NCBI GenBank assembly: GCA_030704615.1
Contig: CM060733.1
Coordinates: 29,820,001 to 29,884,000, forward strand
Length of the DNA stretch: 64,000 nt
Reading direction: 5' to 3'
DNA from: Takakia lepidozioides
Lineage: Eukaryota > Streptophyta > Takakiopsida > Takakiales > Takakiaceae
Shown here: positions 9,650 to 19,662 of the stretch, in pieces
How the letters are laid out: every line of letters begins with the position of its first letter
How positions within the stretch are numbered: position 1 is the first letter of the stretch
Notes under the pieces: generated by a model
Databases searched by the model: none
Seen by the model: only the letters and a program-made list of their open reading frames with translations
Told to the model about the DNA's origin: nothing
Translations under genes and position numbers: made by a program

Positions 9650-10300
9650 ATGGGGCTGTGACGGGCTGTGAGGGGCTGTGCCGGTGGCCTGGGCTGTGAC
9701 GGGCTGTGAGGGCTGTGACGGCTGTGGCCTGGGGGCTGTGATGGGCTGTGCCGTGGCCTTTTGGGGCTGTGACAGGTTGTGCCCGTGGCCTGGGCTGTGA
9801 GGGCTGTGACAGGCCGTGCCAGGCCTTTGGGGCTGTGATGGGCTGTGAGGGCTGTGGCCCTGAGGCCTTTGGGGCTGTGAGGAGCTGTGACGGGCTGTGA
9901 GGGGCTGTGACAGGCCGTGCCTGAGGCCTTTGGGGCTGTGACGGCTGTGAGGGCCTGTGAGGGTACCTGTGAGGGCCGGGCTGTGGCCTTGTGATGGGCT
10001 GTGGACAGGCCTGGCCTTTGGGCTGGGGCTGTGAGGGCTGTGACAGGGCCTGCCTTTGGGCTGTGACTGGAGGGGCTGTGACAGGGTGCCTGTGGCCTGT
10101 GGGGCTGTGACGGGCTGTGGGGCTGTGACAGGCTGTGACGGCAGGCTGTGTGTGACGGGCCTGTGACAGGCTGTGACAGGCTGTGCCCAGTGGCCTGTGG
10201 GACTGTGACGGCTGTGACAGTGAGCTGTGTGGCCTGTGCTGGTCTGTGGTGGCCCGTGTTGACCTGTGGACGGCCTGTGCTGACTCGTGGAGGCACTGGT
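9650..10300 (+). repeat. GC-rich minisatellite GGCTGTGAC/GGGCTGTGA
   Basis: Dozens of variants of a 9-13 bp unit (GGGCTGTGACGGGCTGTGAG) with CCTTTGG and GGCCTGTG interspersions. The long Ser/Pro/His minus-strand frame here is a repeat artefact. It lies in the Gypsy-2 leader, upstream of gag. Confidence 0.9.
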
Positions 10301-11142
10301 GACTGCCTAAGGACTGGCATGTGGTCTTGAAGGCCGAATTTTGAAGCTCGTGGAGGGCGGTTTGAGGAGTATCTTCATGATATTCCCATGGTCATGCAAG
10401 TGAGGGAAGAGAGGAGAGGAAGTGTTGGGATGAGGGCATGCTGGGGTTAGGCATTGCTTTAGCTTCTCTTCCTCGTAGTTTCCACCCTCTCATTAGGCCA
10501 AGACCTTTCCGTAGGTGGAGGCAAGAGTCAGTCCGGGTTTGGGCTGGGGTGTCCTTGCAGAGCAACACCGTGGAGTTGTTTTTGGTGTGGGGGGTTGTCG
10601 TTCTGATTTCTTGTGTTTGGATCCCCTCCATACCTGCATGCTTGACTGTGCGCCATGCTAGTTTTGTGTGGGCGCTTGTTTTATAGGTGATTGGTCCGGA
10701 TTTGATCACCGGCCAGTCCTAGAGCATGCTGTCGATGGTGAGGCTGGGGTGATGACCAGCCAGACCATCATTGTTTCTCCTGTGGTGAGGTTGGAGGTGA
10801 TGACCAGCCAACCATAGGAGTGCTTGCGGTGGATGCAGGTACAGGTGTAGGCTATGTTAGGAACTTAGTATTCCAAACCATAAGCCGCAACAGGTTCTCT
10901 ACCCGTTACCTTGTGGAGAGGGGTTAGGGACATGTTCATGACCGGTTGAGTGTCAACACGGAGGTGCCACTAGTTGCTGGGGACAGTGCCGGTTCGAGCA
11001 CTAGCGATACTAGTGGGTACACGAGACGAGGTGTGCGTTTTTAGGCCACCTTCACCTCCTGTGTCTTCTACGGAAGGTTCTGATTCGATTGTGAATCAGG
11101 AGGACTCATACCGGCGGTGCAAGTTGTTTCTTTGCCATTGTT

Positions 11143-12440
11143 GTGGGACACAATGGAGGAGATGTATGGAGCTACCAAGGGGCCACGAAGGTACTCTGGG
11201 CGGTGGGCACCATCGAGTTGGATGATTTTATCCAAGAGTTTGATAGTTGGTGTGATTTGCAGCAAATGCGCAATCCACAACTATTTACGCCTTTCATGGC
11301 ATGGAAGGGGCTGTTTCAGCACCTTGAGGGGCCGCCTATGGATGATTACCATGAGTTTCAGGCGGGGGCATGAGGTTGAGATCGAGGAGTGGAGGATGTA
11401 CTGGTCACCCGACTATGTCTCCATCACTAGGGGCACTAGAGCCACGAGGGCAGTGGCTACACCTGCCGCTGCACCGGCAGCTTCAGCAAGTAGCAGTGGG
11501 ACTAGGGGACTGTGGTACAGTAGCTACGACGTCCACCCAAGCCACTACCGCACCTAGCACCCGTGCCTGCCTTCAACCCTGTTGTGGAGTTCTTCGAAGA
11601 GTTGAGAGGGAACTACCAAGGGGTGAGGACAGAGAAGTTGCGGAGCTTGCAAGAGTTCCAACGGAAGCCGACCGAGAGCTTGAGGGAGGCTTTCACTCGC
11701 ATGAGGCGCTTGATAGGAATGGACAAGGAGCTGAGGAGAAGGGTGCGGGATGCAACTCTCCTACAAGCGGCCCAACCCACCTTAGCAAATGTGTTTTTGC
11801 TGGCAGAGCGGATAGAGCTCAACATGGTGGAGGAACGAGTGGTCATGGTGGGATTTGCTAAGGAGACACCACGGGGTAGTGGTGCTCCTAGCCAACCACT
11901 ACCTCAACGTGCTCAAGGCAACAAGGGGGCTCAGGTGAAGCTCAGGGAAGGGCAGAGAGGACCTCAGATGCAGGGGTCTCTCCCTTCATTTGCTGGCCAA
12001 CAACGGGCGGATGTGGTGTGCTGGACATGTGGAGGACCCCATGTCAAGAAGGATTGCCCAGAGGGAGGCAAAGGGCCGGCACATGCACAGCCTGCACAGT
12101 TGCAGTGTGGGCATTGTGGCAAGCACGGGCATGGAGAGGTATGGTTTGCATCCTGAGTTGCGCCCAGGCCAGTTCCAAGGGAACAATGGTGGCCGGGGCG
12201 GTGGAGCAGCCCAGAGAGGACGAGGTGGCCAGCCACGAGGTGCAGGCCAAGGGCAAGCTCAACATGGCCAAGGACGCGGAGGTCAGGGTGTTGACCAAGG
12301 CATGGCCAACCGGCTTCAGCAGCTAGAGCAGAGGCTCGCTGCCATGGCTACAGCTCAGGTGGTACCGGCTCTAAGGCCGGATGGTCCACCTCCTGCTCCT
12401 GAGGCATGGGATTCATGTGTGGAGCAGCACTACCACTAGT
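11143..12440 (+). pseudogene. Gypsy-2 gag with zinc knuckle
   Basis: Frame 11143-11373 contains the capsid-like GTIELDDFIQEFDSWC and LFTPFMAWKGLFQHLEG. After a phase change, frame 11563-12156 continues with VEFFEELRGNYQGVRTEKL, FLLAERIELNM and a CCHC knuckle CWTCGGPHVKKDC. A second, damaged knuckle (CGHCGKHGH) follows. Then comes a Gly/Arg/Gln-rich tail in the 11990 frame. Gag forms the virus-like particle and binds RNA. At least two frameshifts interrupt it. Confidence 0.8.
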
Positions 12441-13059
12441 GCAGGTGGAGTCTGCTGCAGCCGTGACTCGAGGAGCAGCACGAGTTCCTGAGCCACGAGG
12501 TGCAGAGGTGGAGTTGGATCCACAGCGTGGGGAGGCAAGCCGTCAGGCTAGGCTTCCTCAGTCATTCACATTGGCGGAGACAGTGTCGACGCCATCCATG
12601 GCACCTAGTTCTCGCCCGACTGTTACCGAGGCGGAGGTTACTATGCCATTGGGGAGAGCTACACGGGTAGCACCACTACCTAGTGTTGCCAAGGCTACGG
12701 CAGCTAGTGTGCTGCTAGGAGCGGCCACATCTGTGTGCCAGGCTCCATTGTTCTCGGCTACCATGATTGCGACGCCGGGGTAAGACCAGCTGAGGTGTTC
12801 AGGCTGGCAGCTACACTCTGTGAGAGTGGGGAGGTTACTTCATCTTCTGCGGAGATAGTGGGAGGTGTAGTGCCGGAGGGATCCTCGGATTTGAGGGTCA
12901 AGACTGCCACGGCGGCGCCATGGCAAGCTGCAGCTGCCAGGTTGATGGAGCTGCCAGCTAGGCCAGCCATTGAGCGCGCCATGGTGACACCTGGAGTTGT
13001 CATGTTAGACAACCAGGATGGCATTTTCTGTTTGAGTGGACCGGCAGGCAAGAGGTACC

Positions 13060-13400
13060 GGCCACTGCGGTCTTGTTGACTCGGGAGCTCAGCCATTGAT
13101 GCTGGCAGAGCTGCTATTGCAGGCTTGGGCCTCACGGAGGCGGATATGGAGCCTTGTCCTTTCCAGATACAGACGTCTCTGGGAGGATCGGAGCAGGCTC
13201 GGGGCATGACACGGCGTGAGTTGGCTATCAGACTACGGCCGGATCACCCTACAGATGGCTCAGTGATGCGAGCCAAGGCCATTGTGACAGACGCAGTCTC
13301 ATACGATGTCCTGGTTGGTGGGGCAGTGTTGTACCCATGGGCTTCACCTGGATTTTTGGGAGGAGTCAGCTTCCTATAGGCCTGCATGGCAGTCAGGGGA
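13060..13400 (+). pseudogene. Gypsy-2 aspartic protease
   Basis: VDSGAQPLMLA is readable from 13075 (catalytic Asp at 13078). After a one-base phase change, the frame from 13125 continues GLTEADMEPCPFQIQTSLGG and then AVSYDVLVGGAVLYPW, matching the downstream half of retropepsins from streptophyte gypsy elements. The region from 12450 to 13060 gives Ala/Val-rich low-complexity frames linking Gag to protease. Confidence 0.75.
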
Positions 13401-13759
13401 GGGCCGGCGTGCAGCTCCCTGTGACGTTCATTGGGGAGTTGCGGTTGCCAGCGGGGCAAGATGCCGACACTAGCAGCATTCACAGCGGCAGTGAGTTGGC
13501 CTAGAGAGTTGCTTGAGGCAATGCTCATTCAGAGGATGTGCCACCTCCGGAGAGCAGGATGACATGTATGGTATGGCGGAGTTGCCTACCATGGTTGCTC
13601 AGACTCCATTGTGGGGCACGAGCAAGGATTTGCAGCGGTTGCTGATTGACGGGTGCAACAAGCCTGGGTGGAGGCTTTTGTACCGTCAGGAGAGGAGGAG
13701 AGTGCGGGGATTGCACCAGGACCACCTCAATTGTCTCCATTGGACACCACACCTATTGT

Positions 13760-14690
13760 GTGGAGCATTTGTCTTCTGGACTTGTTTGGCGGGATCAGCA
13801 CCGGATTGGCTGCTGTGTTACAGGCAGGTGTACGTTCGGCGTTACCTGTATGTGGAGAGGGATGAGACTGCACGACGCGTTCACTTCGCCATTTGCTCAG
13901 TTGGTGCAGCTACCCTGCTTTGTTGTGTCTACATTCGTGGATATCAGCAGCCTTGCCAGCAGACATTTCGTTGCTGGGGGCGCAGATTTGGAGCGGTTGG
14001 CTCCATTGATCTGGTAGTGGCAGGTTGGCCCTGCCAAGGGCATTCATCAGCCGGGCATGGCAATGGATTGCGAGACTCGAGGTCGGTCTGTTTTGGGAGA
14101 TGTGCGGGTTTTGCGCCACTTGCAGCTTCATCAAGCTGTATCTCAGCATACATCTTGGAGAATGTGCCACTGATGGGCGATTCTCGGGCCAGGGTGATGG
14201 CCAGTGTGCATCAAGTCGGTCGTGGCTTGGGTCAGCAGTGTGCTGGATGCAGCTAGTGGGGTCACGGGCTCATCGTCCACGGCTATGGTGGACTAACTTG
14301 ATGCCACCGCACTGCTCAAGCGTGCATTTGATGGGGTGCAGCGGCCAGCACACCTCACAGTGGATGCATTTTGGACACAGGGAGGCAGTCTCAACGTGTG
14401 AGACACGATGACCGTTCGCCTTTGTAGTGGTCAACAGGTGGGTCAACCACGAGCAGCATTACCTACACTGCTCAGCTTCCCAGGATCCATGCTTTCGGGA
14501 TGTGGACCTGGCCTCTGTGGGATGCTCAGTTGCAGCAGTTAGTGGAGCCTAATGCTGACGAGCGTGAGCGGGCATGGGTTTTCCACTGGCACTGAGGCAT
14601 CACGTCGTCAGTGTTGGGGCAAGCAATGGATCTCAATTGCTTGACCTGGATTATCAGCTTGGCTATGGCTGAGCAACGCAGAGTGCGGAG
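13760..14690 (+). pseudogene. C5-cytosine DNA methyltransferase domain inside Gypsy-2
   Basis: Motifs of C5-cytosine DNA methyltransferases appear in order over about 0.9 kb, in shifting frames. Motif I is LDLFGGISTGLAAVLQAGV (13776-13832), the S-adenosylmethionine site. Next are RRYLYVERDETARR (13837-13878) and motif IV IDLVVAGWPCQGHSSAGHG, with the catalytic Cys codon at 14032. Then follow motif VI YILENVPLMGD (14149-14181) and motif VIII GSRAHRPRLWWTN (14259-14297). C-terminal blocks LQQLVEPNADERERAW and VLGQAMDLNCLTWI lie around 14525-14660. FGGISTG plus the following ERD block recalls the DNMT3/DRM type. The domain sits between protease and RT. Several single-base indels and a TGA break it. 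It would methylate cytosines in DNA, possibly retroelement cDNA. Confidence 0.88.
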
Positions 14691-15204
14691 TACACTTCCC
14701 TTGGGTCTCTGCCTACCTACCGACGGTACAGGCAGTGAGTGGGGGCGAGCATGAGGACCACGGGGTAGCATCCATGGCACACGTGGGAGGTGCTCGAGGT
14801 TCAGAGGGAGTTGGCAGCCAAGGCGGCTGTGATGGATGAGGTTGGGGATTCTTCTCGGGTTGAGGAGGTCCTCAAGATAAGATGATGGGGCAGGATGAGG
14901 CCTTGTCATTGACTGAGCAGGCAGGGAGTACTGCTCAAGAGGTTGCGCATAGCAACCACGGGACGCGTCCTCTACCTCTAAGCCCACTGGACTTAAGGTT
15001 GCAGTTACGGAGGACAATTGGGAGCCTGACATTGGACCCATTGTCACCGAGGAGAGAGACGACGTATACGGCGGTTCCTGAGGGCTTAGGAATTGCTTTG
15101 CCTTCAGTTTGAAGGACTTGGGAGCACTGAAGGGTCAAGAGATCCGTATTGAGTTGGCCACTGACACGCCAATCTTTCGAGACCCTATAGATATAGTGAC
15201 ATGG

Positions 15205-15930
15205 AGAGGTCTTTGATTCAGATGAGGACTCAAGATCTCTGGGAGGCAGGTTTGGTGGAGCTCTCTGGTGGAGAGTATGCTTCAGCCACAGTGATGCCAG
15301 CCAAGAAGGATGTCTATGGCAATTGGACGAGAGACGTATGTGCGGTGATTACCGGCCTGTAAATCGTCAGACCAAGTCCGATAAGTATGCCATGCCAACA
15401 CCAGAGGAGATCTTTGATGCCATCGGGCATGCTAAGGTCTTTAGCACTTTGGATTTACGATCCGGATATCACCAGTTGCCAATCAAGGAGGCGGACAAGC
15501 AGAAGACGGCATTCTGGGGGATCAATGAGCACGGCAAGGATTGCCTATATCAGTGGCGGTTCTTACCATTTGGGCTTAAGAATGCTCCTGCAGAGTTTCA
15601 GAGAGTCATGGATAGGATTCTAGCAGGGTGGACTTTGCTCGGTGCTACATAGATGACATCATCATCTTTAGTGTTACGATGGAGGAGCATGAGACACCTT
15701 CAGGTGGTATTGGAGCGCTTGAGAGCGCACGGATTGAAGTTGCATCCGGGGAAGTGCAAGTTTTTCCACAACCAGATTGAGTATCTGGGTCACATGATAT
15801 ATCCTGGAGGATTGGGGGTACAGCAGACTAAGGTAGAGGCCATTGCACAAATTCCACGCCCCACGGATGTGAGCCGAGTTCGAGCTTTCATGGGGTTGGC
15901 AAACTATTATAGACGGTTTGTCAAGGAATT
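15205..15930 (+). pseudogene. Gypsy-2 reverse transcriptase
   Basis: RT begins with MRTQDLWEAGLVEL near 15220. It continues in frame 15323-15652 with MCGDYRPVNRQT, FSTLDLRSGYHQLPI and YQWRFLPFGLKNAPAEFQ. The catalytic box CYIDDIIIF reads from 15643 after a shift of frame. Frame 15653-16156 then gives EYLGHMIYPGGL and FMGLANYYRRFV. Both catalytic Asp residues (15652-15657) are present. At least three frame changes make this copy inactive. Confidence 0.88.
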
Positions 15931-15959
15931 TAGTACCATTGCAAAGGCTCTAACCAAGC

Positions 15960-16440
15960 TGACCAAGGTGGACCAGGAGTGGCAGTGGGAAGATGAGCAG
16001 GAACGAGCTTTTCAAGAGCTCAAGGCGAGGTTGACCTCGGCGCCTATCCTGAGACGACCTATCAGGGGGCGTCCCTTTCAGCTGCATACGGATTGGAGCA
16101 TGCTGGGGCTTGGAGCGGTGCTCACACAGTGGATGATGAGGGAAGAGAGTTCGTAGTGGCTTATGCTAGCCGCTCGAACAACGCTGCAGAGGCTAAGTAC
16201 AGCTCATATGAGGGAGAGTGCTTAGCTGCAGTGTGGGCCGTGGCACACTTCAGGTGCTATCTATACGGCAATCTTTTCACCCTTGTCACGGATCACCACC
16301 ACTCAAGTGGTTGATGGAGTCAGACAAGCTTACGGGGAAGCTTGCACGGTGGGCACTTATACTCCAGGAGTATGACTTTCAGGTTGTGCATCCGGGTTTG
16401 GTCAATCGGGATGCGGATGGATTGAGTCGCAATCCATGCA
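15960..16440 (+). pseudogene. Gypsy-2 RNase H
   Basis: FQLHTDWSMLGLGAVLTQ (first acidic residue), then in another frame YSSYEGECLAAVWAVAHF and a TDHH segment, followed by SDKLTGKLARWALILQEYDF and NRDADGLSRNPC. This is the standard Ty3/gypsy RNase H order. Two phase changes are needed. Confidence 0.85.
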
Positions 16441-16799
16441 CGAGCCAGCAGGATGACACTGGAGCTCGGTGGCATGGTGAGACGGACGAGGAGATGGTGG
16501 GGCACGCATCTGCATTTTTGTGTATCTTGGCATCGGGAGGTCAGGTTGGACCTACACACAGGGATGACTGTAGACGGAGTGTCTGAGGACCCTGAGGCTA
16601 GTGATGAGCCAGGTGGTGCCAGAGATATACATGAGGATTCGGCTGTTGGACTACCTCCGCACGGAGACACGGCAGCCACTGTGACTGCCAGGGAGAGGGA
16701 TCGGATCCTGCAACGAGCCAAGAGGTTCAAGTGGGAGGGGATACACCTACTTCGAGTGTGGGAGGATGGTCGGGTGAGGATTGTGCCTCACCCACACAG

Positions 16800-17450
16800 C
16801 GTGCACGGTTAGTGCGGCATGCCTATGAGGAGTTGGGGCATTTTGGAGTGCGACGCACTCACAGTTTACTGCAGGGGCAGTATTGGTGGCGTGGTATGCA
16901 TACAGAGGTGCAACAGTTCGTGGCTAGGTGCATGGTGTGTGACAGGGTGCGTGCTTCATTCAACGCCCCTACACCACAGTTGCATCCTTTACCAATCATG
17001 GGATTGGGCTACAGGTGGAGTCTTGACTTCGCAGGACCGTTGCCACTGACTATGCGCCACCACAGATATGTGTTGGTGATGGTGGAGCACTTCTCCAAGT
17101 GGATTGAGTTGGTTCCATTGCCTGACAAGGCTAGAGGGGGCTGCGTATGCATTCTTGGATCGTGTGCTTAGCCGATTTGGTGCTCCAGCTGAGATACTCA
17201 CGGACCAAGGGAGAGAGTTCTTGGGGGAGTTTCAGGCTTTGTGTGATAAAACCTTGATAGACCACCGCACCACTTCTCGGGATCATCCTGAGGCCGATGG
17301 CTTGGCAGAGAGAGTTGTTCAGACGGTGAAGAGGGGTTTGCGCAAGTATGGCTTGCAGAAGGGACACCTAGGAGATTGGGATCTCCAGGTTCTTTGGTTA
17401 GCCATGGGCTACAGGTTCAGCAAACAAGCATCACTTGCTCCTTCTCACCA
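16800..17450 (+). pseudogene. Gypsy-2 integrase zinc-binding and catalytic core
   Basis: H2C2 zinc region: GHFGVRRTH then CMVC. Core: SLDFAGPLPL (Asp codon 17025), ILTDQGREF (Asp codon 17203) and DHPEADGLAER (Glu codon 17308). All three catalytic acidic residues are therefore present. A one-base shift in the G-run near 17135 moves from the first frame to the 17104 frame. Another near 17430 leads to the C-terminal frame. Confidence 0.88.
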
Positions 17451-18062
17451 TATTTCCTTCTCTTTGGCCGAGAGCCGGATTTGCCTGCAGCCATTCGTAG
17501 GGACACTGCTCAAGTCCTTAACCTTGACGATCCGGATGTGTGGGTACGTGCATGTGATCAGCGTGCAGAATTGTTCAAGAAAGTCATGCCCATGGCTTTT
17601 GAGAACCTTGCCATTGCACAACACTGTGATACGTTGAGGTATGCCACTATACGTGGTGGAGGATATCGTCCTGAGGTTCGGAGGTTTAGCCCTGGTGACT
17701 ATGTTTATTTGCAGCAGACTGTTCCTACGACTCCGGATGTTACTGCAGGACGTGTTATTCTGAGGGTTCAAGAGGTGTTGCCCTCAGGGGTCCTGATCTT
17801 GGAGGGTCGGGATGGCATGACTTGGAAGGACCATGTGCGTAATTGTGCGCCATGTCACCTTCCCAATGTCGATGGCAGAGTTGACCCAAACTTGGCAGTG
17901 GTACCTGCAGGTTTGAGGTGCATGCTCTGTGGGTCTGCCAAAGGGGCAGCCACCATGCTGGTGTGTGATCGATGCTCAAGGGGTTGGCATATGGGATGTT
18001 TGACACCACCTCTTGAGAAGGTTCTTGACGGAGATTGGTTGTGTCCACATTGCTTGGGATAG
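17440..18062 (+). CDS. Gypsy-2 integrase C-terminal domain fused to a PHD finger
   Basis: The frame reading through SPYFLLFGREPDLPAAIRRD, FSPGDYVYLQQ and GRVILRVQEVLPSGVLILE resembles the C-terminal DNA-binding (GPY/F-like) part of gypsy integrases. It ends at a TAG at 18060-18062. The last 47 residues form a complete C4HC3 PHD finger, annotated separately. A 3' untranslated stretch and the polypurine tract follow. In chromoviruses this position is usually held by a chromodomain; here a PHD finger occupies it. Confidence 0.85.
17916..18056 (+). other. PHD finger at the integrase C-terminus
   Basis: All eight zinc ligands are present in one frame: CMLC, then CDRC, then WHMGC, then CPHC. The pattern is C-x2-C-x11-C-x2-C-x4-H-x2-C-x14-C-x2-C, with the canonical CLTPPLE and GDWLCP context. 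PHD fingers read histone H3 tails, commonly K4 methyl state or unmodified K4. Residue 197-227 context (VCDRCSRGWHMGC) is typical of plant chromatin proteins. The likely job here is steering integration or contacting silenced chromatin; that is inference. Confidence 0.9.
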
Positions 18063-18309
18063 TGGCAGTGGACATGACTGGAGGCAGCTAACAAGACATG
18101 GGAGGCCAAGCTCATAGGAGTCAATACATGAGATCCCAAGCTCAAGTTCACAGGTTGCAAGACGGCGACTAACGATGGGGCAACTCTTGCACCCGGCCTC
18201 TTGATCTATCGAGTTTGAGTGTAGTAGGGATAGTGGTGGAAGACTTAGTGAGGCTATGGTCACTATCACATCTTGTGGCTACCTGGACTTAGAGGGACCT
18301 AAGCACCAG

Positions 18310-18322
18310 CTAGGGGGGCGAT
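18310..18322 (+). other. Gypsy-2 polypurine tract
   Basis: CTAGGGGGGCGAT directly precedes the LTR start TGTATGG. This placement fixes the U3 boundary and argues that 18323 is the true LTR start. Confidence 0.65.
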
Positions 18323-18828
18323 TGTATGGACTAGTGACTGCCATAGTGGGCAGCATAGTGGCAGCCTAGTGACTGACTAGTTGTAGCCTAGTGGTTGGAC
18401 TAGTGGCTGGACTAGTGGTATACTAATGTGTGGTGTGCACATGTGTTGTGTGGTTTAAGACAGCGATGTAGTTGTGTAGCGATATGTATGCGCACGACAG
18501 CTGTCAAGTTATTTTACCACTAGTATGAAACTAGCTAGGAAATAGCTAGTTTTTACATATTGACATTTGGGATTGGCCCAAGTGTCAATCCAGGGGTCAA
18601 GGCAGATTTAGGCCCTGGAGTGGTTATCTTCACGGCAAGCGCGGGAGGCTCATCTTTCTCGAGTTGAGCCTCACCGCGCCTAGCTATGGCGCCGTAGTGT
18701 GGATTCCCCATGGCGTGGGGTGCACTTGGCTTGACTTGTATTTGAGTGATGATGTTATATATGCATGAGTTTATGCTTCAACTTTGTGAGCTCGCATGAG
18801 CTTGTGCTTGTATTCTTCTTCTTTATCA
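18323..18828 (+). repeat. Gypsy-2 complete LTR
   Basis: 506 bp from TGTATGGACTAG to TTTATCA. Contains a perfect palindrome GACAGCTGTC at 18496-18505, exactly where the two outer LTR pieces are broken. Confidence 0.85.
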
Positions 18829-18829
18829 T

Positions 18830-19006
18830 TGTATGGACTAGTGACTGCCATAGTGGGCAGCATAGTGGCAGCCTAGTGACTGACTAGTTGTAGCCTAGTG
18901 GTTGGACTAGTGGCTGGACTAGTGGTGGACTAGTGTGTGGTGTACACATGTGTTGTGTGGTTTTGGACAACGATGTAGTTGTGTAGCGATATGTATGCGC
19001 ACGACA
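18830..19006 (+). repeat. Gypsy-2 extra LTR fragment (first 177 bp)
   Basis: Near-identical copy of 18323-18499, directly following the complete LTR with a single T between. It ends ACGACA, then the hairpin array resumes. Confidence 0.88.
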
Positions 19007-19512
19007 AACAAGAAAAATGTTGCGACCACCCCACTGCTGGTGGTCGCAGCTATTAAAACAAAATACAAATTGTGCGACCACCAGTAGCGGTGGTCGCAAC
19101 TGTTTTTTTTGTTTTTTTAAATGGTGCGACCACCCCCTGCTGGTTGTCGCACCTATTTTAAAAAACAAATGTTGAGACCACCCCCCTGCTGGTGGTCGCA
19201 ACTGTTATAAAAAAAAATAAAAAAAATCTGCAACTACCTCCCTGCTGGTGGTCACAACTATTAAAAAAAAATTAAAATTATGCGACCACCCCTGCAGGTG
19301 GTCGCACCTATTTTTGAAAAATAAAAATATTGCGACCACCACCTGCTGGTGGTCGCACCCAATTTTTAAAAAAGTAAAAATGTGCGACCACCCTCTGCTT
19401 GTGGTCGCACCTATTAAAAAATAAGTAAAAATGTGCGACCACCCCTTTCTGGTGGTCGCACCTATTTTTATTTTTTTTAAATTGTGCGACTAACTGTTGC
19501 TGACGGTCGCAT
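19007..19512. repeat. Hairpin array, right part (10 modules)
   Basis: Ten stem-loops of TGCGACCACC / GGTGGTCGCA with loops of 5-8 nt, spaced by A/T-rich linkers at a period of about 52 bp. Most stems are perfect; the outermost right module is degraded. Together with 7560-7798 this was one array before Gypsy-2 inserted. Confidence 0.9.
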
Positions 19513-19662
19513 GATTGACAATATAAATCATAATATATGAATTTTATAGAGAAATAATGAAGTCCACGTAATGAGGCCACATCGGTTGCCTCGTCGGTTC
19601 TCATAGTAAATAGTCAATAGTAACGTAAAAAAATAAACATAATTATGTACAATAACATCCGT

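Larger units (their letters stand above)
7799..19006 (+). mobile_element. Gypsy-2: methyltransferase- and PHD-bearing Ty3/gypsy retrotransposon, permuted
   Basis: On the plus strand the internal region encodes Gag with zinc knuckles, aspartic protease, a C5-cytosine methyltransferase, RT, RNase H, integrase and a C-terminal PHD finger. LTR sequence is arranged unusually. LTR positions 180-506 come first (7799-8126), then the internal region, then a complete 506-bp LTR (18323-18828), one T, and finally LTR positions 1-177 (18830-19006). AACA flanks the whole insert, which sits inside a hairpin array. The order matches a two-LTR circle opened inside one LTR. By eye about ten substitutions separate the shared LTR parts. 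Multiple frameshifts make this copy non-autonomous. Confidence 0.9.

Noticed and set aside
9607-10320. 237-codon minus-strand frame rich in His-Ser-Pro-Gln
   Set aside because: It is the reverse reading of the GGCTGTGAC minisatellite; the repeat, not selection, keeps it open.
7799-19006. LTR of Gypsy-2 running TGTC to GACA (ordinary insertion with a 5' LTR deletion)
   Set aside because: It would leave the polypurine tract before a partial LTR and would need both the loss of 177 bp at one end and its gain at the other. The permuted model needs one event. Kept as the main alternative.
7560-19512. CRISPR-like array (short palindromic repeats at regular spacing)
   Set aside because: Spacers are A/T-rich and similar to one another, there are no cas genes, and the genome is eukaryotic.
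18884-19604. Two minus-strand frames with repeated RPPAGG-type peptides over the hairpin array
   Set aside because: They follow the tandem hairpin repeat, and the peptide repeats only because the DNA does.
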